NCBI GenBank assembly: GCA_000416005.1
Contig: KE356562.1
Location: forward strand, 1,361,652-1,373,424
DNA from: Haloquadratum sp. J07HQX50
GTDB taxonomy: Archaea; Halobacteriota; Halobacteria; Halobacteriales; Haloferacaceae
Reading direction: 5' to 3'
Length of the DNA: 11,773 nucleotides
The first letter of the stretch is position 1. Each line of letters begins with the position of its first letter. A program made the position numbers and the translations under genes. Under the pieces are notes generated by a model. It saw only the letters and a program-made list of their open reading frames with translations, had not been told where the DNA came from and searched no databases. Of the stretch, positions 1-6,168 are shown piece after piece.

Positions 1-99
1 CTCACCACTGATATCATATGCTGTTTCCACGATATGACCTGCCTCACGTAACTGGTTAATACCAGCATCGTCTATTGGATCGGTAACCAGCACTTTCAT
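1..99 (-). CDS. serA: D-3-phosphoglycerate dehydrogenase, N-terminal fragment (partial)
   Basis: Only the first 33 codons are inside the window; the gene continues past the left edge. Reading the minus strand from the ATG at 99-97 gives a product beginning MKVLVTDPIDDAGINQLREA, the usual opening of the SerA substrate/nucleotide-binding fold in haloarchaea. SerA oxidises 3-phosphoglycerate to 3-phosphohydroxypyruvate with NAD+, the first step of phosphorylated serine biosynthesis in the cytoplasm. The divergent neighbour serB, which catalyses the last step of the same pathway, supports the call. The Rossmann glycine motif and catalytic residues lie outside the window, so another member of the D-2-hydroxyacid dehydrogenase family cannot be excluded from this fragment alone. 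Confidence 0.82.
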   Translation of the reverse strand, partial: MKVLVTDPIDDAGINQLREAGHIVETAYDISGE

Positions 100-120
100 A
101 CGCGTATCTGCTTTCGGTTT

Positions 121-129
121 GTGAATAAG
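121..129 (-). promoter_or_regulatory. Candidate TATA box for serA
   Basis: On the minus strand the sequence reads CTTATTCAC, 22 to 30 bases upstream of the serA ATG. Haloarchaeal TATA boxes centre about 27 bases before the transcript start, so this element would give a leaderless or nearly leaderless serA mRNA. There is no ribosome-binding motif directly before the ATG, which agrees with that. The match to a haloarchaeal TATA box is modest. Confidence 0.4.
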
Positions 130-147
130 TGTTTCTTCATCGGTATC

Positions 148-192
148 TGAGTCTATCTATGCTGCACGGTTGATTAGTATAGCTAAGACTCA
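148..192. repeat. Interrupted palindrome between the serA and serB promoters
   Basis: TGAGTCT (148-154) and AGACTCA (186-192) are exact reverse complements. Inside them CTAT (157-160) and ATAG (179-182) also pair, leaving a small internal loop and an 18-base centre. The structure sits between the candidate TATA boxes of the divergent serA and serB genes, where a shared operator would be expected. It could instead be chance in a short AT-leaning spacer. No regulator family is assigned. Confidence 0.35.
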
Positions 193-201
193 AAGAGTAC
201 A

Positions 202-219
202 AAATTTAAATCAAATTTA
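202..219 (+). promoter_or_regulatory. Candidate serB core promoter with a direct repeat
   Basis: AAATTTA occurs at 202-208 and again at 213-219, starting 11 bases apart, about one helical turn. The upstream copy is 26 to 32 bases before the serB ATG at 234, the right distance for an archaeal TATA box driving a leaderless transcript. The second copy is too close to the ATG to be the TATA box of a leaderless mRNA, but it might be a protein site or a second initiation element. No Shine-Dalgarno motif precedes the ATG. Confidence 0.45.
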
Positions 220-233
220 GCCGTGAATTAAAT

Positions 234-884
234 ATGAGCCTCGTGGCATTCGACTTTGACGGCACACTCTCCGACTCGGAAATGACAGTTTTGTTAGCGA
301 AGGAGCAAGGCGTCGCTGATCAGGTCGAAGATATCACCACACGAGCCATGAATGATGAGATCTCGTATGCAGAGAGTCTCAGAACCCGCGTCGAATTATT
401 GACTGGACTCACTCCAACACAGATTAAGGCTGCTTTTGAATCGGTGACACTTCGCACACATGCAGCAGATCTTCTCATCCAACTCCGCGAGGCAGGTCAC
501 ACGGTTGTGATTCTTACTGGTGGATTTGAGCGCGGGGTTCAGACAGCCCTCCGAAATGAAAGCGGGTATGTAGATGAAATTGTAGCGAACCGCCTGCAGA
601 CCGATGAAGGGGTCTTAACAGGCGATGTGAGTGGCCCGCTGATTGAAGACACTAAAGATGAAGTGCTCTATTCACTCGCCCACAGCAAGAGCTACGATGT
701 TGATGAGACAGTGGCGATTGGCGACGGAGCAAACGATCTTCCGATGTTGCAGGTCGCCGATCACGCGATTGGGTTTAATCCAAAGCCAGCGGTCGGTAGT
801 GCCTGTGACATCACCGTTGAGTCGATGTTAGCGTTAGGTGAAGCGTTCGCCGATTACGGCCTGCTTGATTCTGCACTGCGCTGA
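234..884 (+). CDS. serB: Phosphoserine phosphatase, HAD superfamily
   Basis: This cytoplasmic enzyme hydrolyses O-phospho-L-serine to serine, the last step of the phosphorylated serine pathway. The 216-residue product has all the HAD signatures. Motif I is DFDGT at residues 7-11, with nucleophile D7 and general acid D9. Motif II is the threonine in LTGG, about T95. Motif III is a lysine near K141, followed by the metal-binding GDGANDLPM at 163-171 with D164 and D168. The length fits a single-domain SerB without an ACT domain. The ATG at 234 puts motif I seven residues from the N-terminus, as is normal, and lies about 27 bases after a TATA-like element, so the mRNA is probably leaderless. serA is divergent, and the helicase gene converges with only 4 bp between the stop codons. 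Another HAD phosphatase is possible, but context and motifs favour SerB. Confidence 0.9.
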   Translation: MSLVAFDFDGTLSDSEMTVLLAKEQGVADQVEDITTRAMNDEISYAESLRTRVELLTGLTPTQIKAAFESVTLRTHAADLLIQLREAGHTVVILTGGFERGVQTALRNESGYVDEIVANRLQTDEGVLTGDVSGPLIEDTKDEVLYSLAHSKSYDVDETVAIGDGANDLPMLQVADHAIGFNPKPAVGSACDITVESMLALGEAFADYGLLDSALR

Positions 885-888
885 GTCA

Positions 889-3225
889 TCAGTCGACAGT
901 GACTTGCTTTTGAGCTTGAATCGGTGTCAGCGGAAGTGTCGGAAAAGAGATCTCAGCGATATAATTCAATTTCGCAGTGTCAGCACCGAAGACACCGACT
1001 GGCACTGTCATCAAGTTCTTCAGATATCCATCGTGTGTGAGCATCTCAACATCATTTACTGTCACCCGGACAGCGACGGGCGCACCACCCCAACGATTTC
1101 TGATTGTGAGTTTAGACATCTGGTTCTCACCGCGGGTAATCATGTCTGGCATCGTATCCCAGCTTACCGTAACCCGCGGAAACTCTCTGGCGTTTTTGAT
1201 GATTTGGTCTGCCACCCCCTCTGACAGCCCAGCGCGAACAAGTTCACTAGCCCCAGCTTCGACAATATCTACAGGTGTCTTCAGTCCCCCTTTCGCAAGT
1301 GTCTCGGCTCGTGTCGCCCCTATTCCATCCACAGCAGTGAGCGCGACTGCATCTCGCGAGACCCCATGCTCAACACGCGCCTCAACACGACAGGCCAAGT
1401 TAGCTGTGCGCGGTCCACTGAACTCAGCAACAAACTCCCTCAGTGCTGAAAGCAGTCGAAGCCCATTCTGCTTGATAATCCATGCATCCGACCGCAGATC
1501 AGACGGAACTTGATTATTCATTCCCGCGTGCAAAATCGCCAATACCTTGCGGGATCCACCCTCCAAATCGGTCGAAACGCGGTCTAACACAGCAGCAATT
1601 GCATCGGTTTCATTTTGCCGAGCAGACACAGAATTAAATTCGTCAGCGTTCGCGACAGTCTCTAAGATCATGTCGCTGGTGATCGTTGGCTGCTGACTGA
1701 GCTCGTAGAACTGCTCGGCCGTGTGAAGTCGAAGATAGTACTTTGATGCTAGCTGGCCGAGCTTTGTTGTCGTGACGCTCAAATCATCACCCATCTCAAT
1801 AAAACCCCGCTCAACCAATGAGTCAAGTGTTGTTCGGAGCTGCTCTTTGAGCGTTTCAAACCCATATGTCGCTGGACGGGACTGTGCGCGCTGATAGAAG
1901 AAGGTGGTCTGTAACCAGCTAAACACATCTTCAAGATCGCGTATCGTTCCCATCGCAATTTCAGCGTTGAGATGTGAATCAAGATCTTCTTCGAGTTGAG
2001 ATTCGATTGCTTTCCCTTCCTTTAACAGCTGCTGATATCGATGTTCGTCTGATTGATCGCAGATCACCCACCCATAGCCGATATCATCATAGCCAGGTCG
2101 ACCTGCTCGACCAAGCATCTGTAGGATATCGAGCGGCGAGATATCTACTTCACCCTCTAAGGGGTCATGATATTTCGTATCTCGAATGACGACACATCTG
2201 GCTGGTAGGTTGACTCCCCATGCAAGTGTCGATGTTGAGAAGAGAAGTTGGATTCTGCCTGATTTGAACCATGACTCAACCCGGTCACGATCATCCTTAG
2301 CCAGTCCCGCATGGTGGAATCCAATGCCATCTGGAGCAACAGACGCCAACGTTTCATTGCTCAGATTGGTGAGTTGTTCATGAAAGCTAAGCTCATCGCG
2401 CTCTTGATCCTGAGTGCTAATGTCAATCTCTTCAGCAGCTTTCTTGGCTGCTTGAACAGCATCTTGCCGCGATGAGACAAAGACAAGCCCCTGTCCACCT
2501 TCGCTGAGATGTGGCTTGACAATATCAAGTGTTTGATAAAGACGCCGGTATTTATCAGCGAAACTATTCTCACCGTGCGTGTATGTTTGAACGTTAGCGT
2601 ACAGGTCAACTGGTCGGTACCCTTCATCGAACTGAAACGTTGTCTCATCAGGTGCATCCAGCCAAGCGGCGACATCATCAATATTTGGCATTGTCGCAGA
2701 GAGAGCAATGATCCGAGGATCGCAGAGGCGTCGTAATCGCGAGACAGTTACCTCAAGAACACCGCCGCGGGCAGCCGAGTCCAATAGATGTACTTCATCA
2801 ATTACACAGCAGTCAATATCCGTCACAAATGCATATCGCGCTGACTGGTGCTTGCGGGTTGCTGAGTCAGTCTTCTCAGGCGTCATCACCAGAATGTCCG
2901 CTCGCTCTGCTCGACGCGGATTTAATTCTCGTTCGCCAGTGACGACATATACGGAATACCCAAGTGATTCAAATCGCTCCCACTCCGTCTCTTTCTCATT
3001 TGTTAGCGCACGAAGCGGTGCAATAAAAAGTGCAGTGCCATCATTCGCCAGTGTCCGACAAATAGCCAACTCTGCGAGCGCTGTTTTGCCACTTGCTGTC
3101 GGTGCCGCAGTTACGATGTTCTCCGTATTCTCAATTATCGCCGGTGCTGCTTCTTTTTGCATTTGATTAAATTCATCAAAATCAAATGCATCCGCGAACT
3201 CGGGGACGACGTCTGTTACCTTCAC
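889..3225 (-). CDS. hel308: Ski2-like ATP-dependent helicase of the Hel308 type
   Basis: This is a superfamily 2 3'-5' helicase, expected to act at stalled forks and in recombination. Counting from the upstream in-frame ATG at 3342 (817 residues), the motifs are: Q-motif region FNQMQKEAAP 58-67; Walker A PTASGKT 81-87; motif Ia PLRALTNEK 109-117; Walker B/DEVH 182-185; motif III LSATMPN 214-220; motif IV region GLVFVSSRQDA 285-295; motif V LFSTSTLAWGVNLPAR 367-382; motif VI QMLGRAGRPGYDD 408-420. Winged-helix and ratchet-like segments follow, then a helix-hairpin-helix near VDGIGATRAETL 671-682. About 95 beta-rich residues end the protein. I chose the GTG at 3225 (codon 40; 778 residues) because it places the Q motif about 20 residues in, as usual for the family, and because the 39 upstream residues are basic and Cys-containing, unlike a haloarchaeal protein. 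AGGGGGG lies just upstream of it. The Hel308 RxRAR motif reads ATRAETL here, so the paralogue assignment is open. Confidence 0.9.
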   Translation of the reverse strand: MKVTDVVPEFADAFDFDEFNQMQKEAAPAIIENTENIVTAAPTASGKTALAELAICRTLANDGTALFIAPLRALTNEKETEWERFESLGYSVYVVTGERELNPRRAERADILVMTPEKTDSATRKHQSARYAFVTDIDCCVIDEVHLLDSAARGGVLEVTVSRLRRLCDPRIIALSATMPNIDDVAAWLDAPDETTFQFDEGYRPVDLYANVQTYTHGENSFADKYRRLYQTLDIVKPHLSEGGQGLVFVSSRQDAVQAAKKAAEEIDISTQDQERDELSFHEQLTNLSNETLASVAPDGIGFHHAGLAKDDRDRVESWFKSGRIQLLFSTSTLAWGVNLPARCVVIRDTKYHDPLEGEVDISPLDILQMLGRAGRPGYDDIGYGWVICDQSDEHRYQQLLKEGKAIESQLEEDLDSHLNAEIAMGTIRDLEDVFSWLQTTFFYQRAQSRPATYGFETLKEQLRTTLDSLVERGFIEMGDDLSVTTTKLGQLASKYYLRLHTAEQFYELSQQPTITSDMILETVANADEFNSVSARQNETDAIAAVLDRVSTDLEGGSRKVLAILHAGMNNQVPSDLRSDAWIIKQNGLRLLSALREFVAEFSGPRTANLACRVEARVEHGVSRDAVALTAVDGIGATRAETLAKGGLKTPVDIVEAGASELVRAGLSEGVADQIIKNAREFPRVTVSWDTMPDMITRGENQMSKLTIRNRWGGAPVAVRVTVNDVEMLTHDGYLKNLMTVPVGVFGADTAKLNYIAEISFPTLPLTPIQAQKQVTVD

Positions 3226-3360
3226 CGTCGGCCCCCCTGGCTGATTTTCCCGCTTAGCACGACGGTTGGGAGCTTCACACGCAAAATCTGGTCTCTGGAA
3301 GCAAAGACGTTTCTCTCCTTTCGACGCTGTATCGACGTCCATTTGCCCCCTGCGGTATCA

Positions 3361-3370
3361 CTATTATATA
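3361..3370 (-). promoter_or_regulatory. Strong TATA-like element between the helicase and endA genes
   Basis: The AT-only run TATTATATA (3362-3370) is read TATATAATA on the minus strand. Its centre is about 25 bases upstream of position 3342, so transcription toward the helicase would start at or next to the ATG at 3342. That means either a leaderless mRNA using this ATG or a leader of about 115 bases before the GTG at 3225. In the forward direction the element touches the endA ATG and is badly placed for that gene. The endA promoter may instead lie inside the helicase 5' end; I see only a weak GTATC at 3326-3330. Confidence 0.45.
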
Positions 3371-4458
3371 TGCAGGGGGTACTCGTTGATGAGCGTGTAC
3401 GTGTCGGAGGCGATGCTAAGCAGCAATTCCATGATTCCCGTGCATATGGTCGGGTCATAAATGGGACAGAAATTGAACTTTCCCCTACCGAAGCAGCACA
3501 TCTTCTCGCTCGAGGGGACATTGATGCAATTGTACAACCTGATAGCACTGCTACGCTCGGGCTCCGAGGCTTTCTTCAAGAAACAGGGATGACATTACAG
3601 TTCGGTGTATATAAAGACCTTCGTGATAGAGGATTCTATCTTTCACCTGCAGCTGTAGCATGGCCCGGTGTCGATGTATCGACCGCTGATAGTGACGTTG
3701 ACTTTGTCGTTTTCCCGCGTGGGTCTGGCCCTGATGATGGGTCGATTGCATATCGCATTCGTGTCGCCAGCGAACGTGACTCCTTACACTTGAGGCGGCT
3801 TAGTGACACAGTAACCGCTGTCGTTGACGAAGATGGAGAGCTCACTTATTTTGAGGCCATCCCAGGCCTACCAGAAACGGAATCAAAGGACATGGCGGCT
3901 CATACCGATTCCTCATCAGATTTGAACCTCTCGGCGACACCACTCACTGCTGCACTTCAATCAGACCGTGTGATCTGCGATCCAGGAAACGGACAGTTGT
4001 ATCAAAAGTACTTTTTTGGACAACGACTTTTTGGCCGCAACGCAGATGAAGGCCCTCTCCAGCTATCACTCCTTGAGGGCCTCTATTTAGCTACTCGTGG
4101 GGCGATTACGGTTGATCCAGCTGATATTCGTGACCGCGGGCGATCAATTGAAACTGTTGATGAAATGTTTACGCGGCGGTATGCTGTGTACCACTATCTA
4201 CGCAGTCACGATATCGTCCCAAAAAGCGGATATAAATTCGGTGCTGACTTTCGCATTTACCCGGATTTTTCCGATGTGTCCTCCCTTGAGCACTCAGCAG
4301 CACTTATTCGAGTTCACTCGCCAGAGACAACACTATCCCCACGGGAGCTATCACTCGATGTGCGACTTGCTGGCGGGGTACGGAAACGAATGTCTTTTGC
4401 GCTCACCGAAGTCAACGGCGATATAGACTGGCTGACAGTCGCCCGACTTACTCCATGA
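3370..4458 (+). CDS. endA: tRNA-splicing endonuclease, tandem-duplicated homodimeric type
   Basis: EndA cuts the bulge-helix-bulge at exon-intron junctions of archaeal pre-tRNA, and of pre-rRNA. The 362-residue product has two EndA units in tandem, the alpha2 arrangement of Archaeoglobus and haloarchaea. The first unit (about 1-170) starts QGVLVDERVRVGGDAKQQF and contains YKDLRDRGFYL, but lacks the catalytic set. The second (about 185-362) has SGYKFGADFRIYPDF, with catalytic tyrosine Y297. Histidine H308 in LEHSAAL and lysine K339 in GGVRKRM complete the Tyr-His-Lys triad at the expected spacing. The ATG at 3370 was chosen because the conserved N-terminus begins there. The frame stays open back to 3157, but that part is antisense to the helicase and unlike any EndA. 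The TGA stop overlaps the trpS ATG, so the two are probably co-translated. Confidence 0.95.
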   Translation: MQGVLVDERVRVGGDAKQQFHDSRAYGRVINGTEIELSPTEAAHLLARGDIDAIVQPDSTATLGLRGFLQETGMTLQFGVYKDLRDRGFYLSPAAVAWPGVDVSTADSDVDFVVFPRGSGPDDGSIAYRIRVASERDSLHLRRLSDTVTAVVDEDGELTYFEAIPGLPETESKDMAAHTDSSSDLNLSATPLTAALQSDRVICDPGNGQLYQKYFFGQRLFGRNADEGPLQLSLLEGLYLATRGAITVDPADIRDRGRSIETVDEMFTRRYAVYHYLRSHDIVPKSGYKFGADFRIYPDFSDVSSLEHSAALIRVHSPETTLSPRELSLDVRLAGGVRKRMSFALTEVNGDIDWLTVARLTP

Positions 4459-6077
4459 CCCGAGACTCTGATACTTCACAATCTGATGCGACCGATAGTT
4501 CGCCTGCCACTAATGATACACCTCGTGCTGATGGCGGCGCAGCAGATGCTGCTGGTGCTGATTCGGTGACACTGGATCCGTGGGGTTCCTCAACGATTTC
4601 CGATTATCAAAAACTGTTCAACAAGTTCGGCATCGAAACGTTCGATAAGTTGTTAGATGATGTTGCACATCCACATTATCTCATGCGACGTGGCGTCATT
4701 TTCGGACACCGCGACTATGGACCCGTTGCGGAAGCGCTCCGAAATGATGAGGACGCAGCTGTGCTCTCGGGATTTATGCCGACTGGTGACCCGCATATTG
4801 GACACAAGCTTGTCTTTGATGAGATAATCTGGCATCAGGAGCAGGGAGCAGACGCTTTCGCACTGATCGCAGACTTGGAGGCACACTCAGCCCGTGGTAT
4901 GAGTTGGGACGATATTGATACACATGCTCGCGATTATCTTCTCAGTCTACTAGCACTCGGGTTTGATCCCGAGTCCGGTGAATTATATCGACAGTCAGAG
5001 AATCGTAGACTGCAAGACTTAGCATTTGAACTCGGTGAAAAAGCAAATTTCTCTGAACTGTCAAATATCTATGGGTTCGATAGCGAAACGAACGTCTCGT
5101 ATATGCAATCAGTCATTACACAGATGGCTGATATTCTTTATCCACAGATTGAGGACCCGAAACCAACTATCATTCCTGTCGGACCCGATCAAGACCCCCA
5201 CGTTCGGTTAGCACGTGACCTTGCTGCACGGATGCGATTTTTCAAAGTCACCTCTGCATATGCCAGCTTTGAGGTGACCGATGCTGAGCGCCGACTACTG
5301 TCAGATGCATACGACGAGCGTGAGGTGTATGCTGAAACCCCAACCCGCCCACGATGTGAGGAAGCAAGCGAATGGATTGCAGCCTCGGAGATTGATGCAC
5401 CAACTCAGGTAGTGACTGGACTTCAAGAGAAGCTCACGAACGCCGGAATGGAACCCCTCCGTCCACGTGTGCGATTCTTAAACGCTAACGCGACTGACGA
5501 GGCATTCGATGCACTCATCGAGGCAATTGAAGGGGAAAAACGACGCTACGATGAGCATATTGATGCTTTCCAGCTCGGTCTTGATAGTGCTGCGAAGCTA
5601 GCGCGCGAAATAGAGGTTGAGCATGGTGGCTACGGATTCGTCGCCCCGTCGTCAACCTATCATCGGTTCATGACTGGTTTGACTGGTGGCAAAATGTCCT
5701 CCTCAGTTCCGGCATCTCATATTTCGTTACTGGACGACCCTGAAACAGGATATGAAAAAGTGAAAGCTGCGACTACCGGTGGTCGGGATACAGCCGAAAA
5801 ACAACGGGAACTTGGTGGGGAAGCAGACGAATGTCCGGTGTATGAACTCTACGCATATCTCCTTGCTGAAGGTGATGATGAGTTCGCAACGACAGTGTAT
5901 GACGAATGTGTTTCTGGTGAGCGACTGTGCGGTGGGTGTAAAGAACAGGCTGCAACGATGATGGCCGAATTCTTAGAGACACATCAAGAGAAACGTCAGG
6001 AGGTGCAGTCGAAGCTTGATGAATTAGATATTTCATTGACTTCCTCGCGTCGAGACACACCATCTGGTGACGAATAG
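4455..6077 (+). CDS. trpS: Tryptophanyl-tRNA synthetase, long haloarchaeal form
   Basis: This class Ic synthetase charges tRNA-Trp. The 540-residue product starts with about 40 disordered acidic residues. The catalytic core then shows SGFMPTGDPHIGHK (105-118, HIGH at 114-117), VPVGPDQDPHVRLARDLA (240-257), and TGGKMSSS (410-417, the KMSKS loop). Archaeal TrpRS usually passes from the RDLA helix to KMSKS within a few dozen residues. Here about 130 residues are inserted between roughly 265 and 395. The C-terminal anticodon-binding part contains C460, C485, C492 and C495 (C-x24-C-x6-C-x2-C, ending CGGCK), suggesting a metal or iron-sulfur site. The length of 540 exceeds the roughly 370 to 430 of many archaeal TrpRS because of the tail and the insert. 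The ATG at 4455 overlaps the endA stop in ATGA and has no separate promoter, so translation is probably coupled. Confidence 0.95.
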   Translation: MTRDSDTSQSDATDSSPATNDTPRADGGAADAAGADSVTLDPWGSSTISDYQKLFNKFGIETFDKLLDDVAHPHYLMRRGVIFGHRDYGPVAEALRNDEDAAVLSGFMPTGDPHIGHKLVFDEIIWHQEQGADAFALIADLEAHSARGMSWDDIDTHARDYLLSLLALGFDPESGELYRQSENRRLQDLAFELGEKANFSELSNIYGFDSETNVSYMQSVITQMADILYPQIEDPKPTIIPVGPDQDPHVRLARDLAARMRFFKVTSAYASFEVTDAERRLLSDAYDEREVYAETPTRPRCEEASEWIAASEIDAPTQVVTGLQEKLTNAGMEPLRPRVRFLNANATDEAFDALIEAIEGEKRRYDEHIDAFQLGLDSAAKLAREIEVEHGGYGFVAPSSTYHRFMTGLTGGKMSSSVPASHISLLDDPETGYEKVKAATTGGRDTAEKQRELGGEADECPVYELYAYLLAEGDDEFATTVYDECVSGERLCGGCKEQAATMMAEFLETHQEKRQEVQSKLDELDISLTSSRRDTPSGDE

Positions 6078-6085
6078 AGGCTATC

Positions 6086-6111
6086 TTAGCAGTGGTCTTC
6101 GGAACTGCTAA
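6086..6111 (+). terminator. UUCG-capped hairpin after trpS
   Basis: TTAGCAGT (6086-6093) is exactly complementary to ACTGCTAA (6104-6111). Between them the RNA can form two more pairs (UC with GA) closing a UUCG tetraloop as C(UUCG)G, with GG left as a two-base bulge. The structure starts 8 bases after the trpS stop. No U-tract follows, so an intrinsic terminator of the usual archaeal U-run type is not evident. It may protect or define the 3' end of the trpS mRNA, or lie in a pheS leader if transcription reads through. Confidence 0.5.
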
Positions 6112-6117
6112 TTAATC

Positions 6118-6130
6118 GCTATATGTATAC
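6118..6130 (+). promoter_or_regulatory. Candidate TATA region for pheS-pheT
   Basis: The AT-rich sequence GCTATATGTATAC lies 35 to 47 bases upstream of the pheS ATG at 6165. A TATA box at 6123-6130 would start transcription around 6154, just before the out-of-frame ATG at 6157 and about 11 bases before pheS. A second TATA-like string, TTGTATAGA (6145-6153), is too close to the ATG for a leaderless start. The choice is uncertain, but a fresh promoter is plausible because the trpS-pheS gap is 87 bp and holds a hairpin. Confidence 0.35.
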
Positions 6131-6156
6131 GGAATCATACCATCTTGTATAGAACT

Positions 6157-6168
6157 ATGAATTTATGA
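6157..6168 (+). other. Possible three-codon upstream frame overlapping the pheS start
   Basis: ATG AAT TTA TGA reads Met-Asn-Leu-stop, and its TGA uses the TG of the pheS ATG at 6165-6167. If the transcript begins at or just before 6157, ribosomes would meet this ATG first and terminate directly on the pheS start. It is visible in the sequence, but such a short frame can arise by chance and no function is claimed. Confidence 0.2.

Noticed and set aside
838..1224. Plus-strand open frame spanning the serB end and helicase 3' end
   Set aside because: It starts inside serB in another frame and runs antisense to the helicase C-terminus; no initiation signal or family resemblance.
977..1513. Long open frame on the plus strand inside the helicase gene
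   Set aside because: Its product is Ser/Thr/Arg-rich and basic with no recognisable domain, as expected for a shadow of an acidic haloarchaeal gene on the other strand.
2708..3166. Plus-strand open frame of 152 codons opposite the helicase motor domain
   Set aside because: It lies fully antisense to conserved helicase motifs, has a basic Arg/Ser-rich composition, no promoter and no recognisable family.
3157..3369. In-frame upstream extension of endA, 71 codons before the chosen ATG
   Set aside because: It is antisense to the 5' end of the helicase gene, its translation is basic and unlike EndA, and the family N-terminus (QGVL...RVGGDA) begins at the ATG at 3370.
3361..3371. TATA-like run as the promoter of endA
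   Set aside because: In the forward direction it abuts the ATG at 3370, so transcription would start downstream of the start codon; it suits the minus-strand helicase instead.
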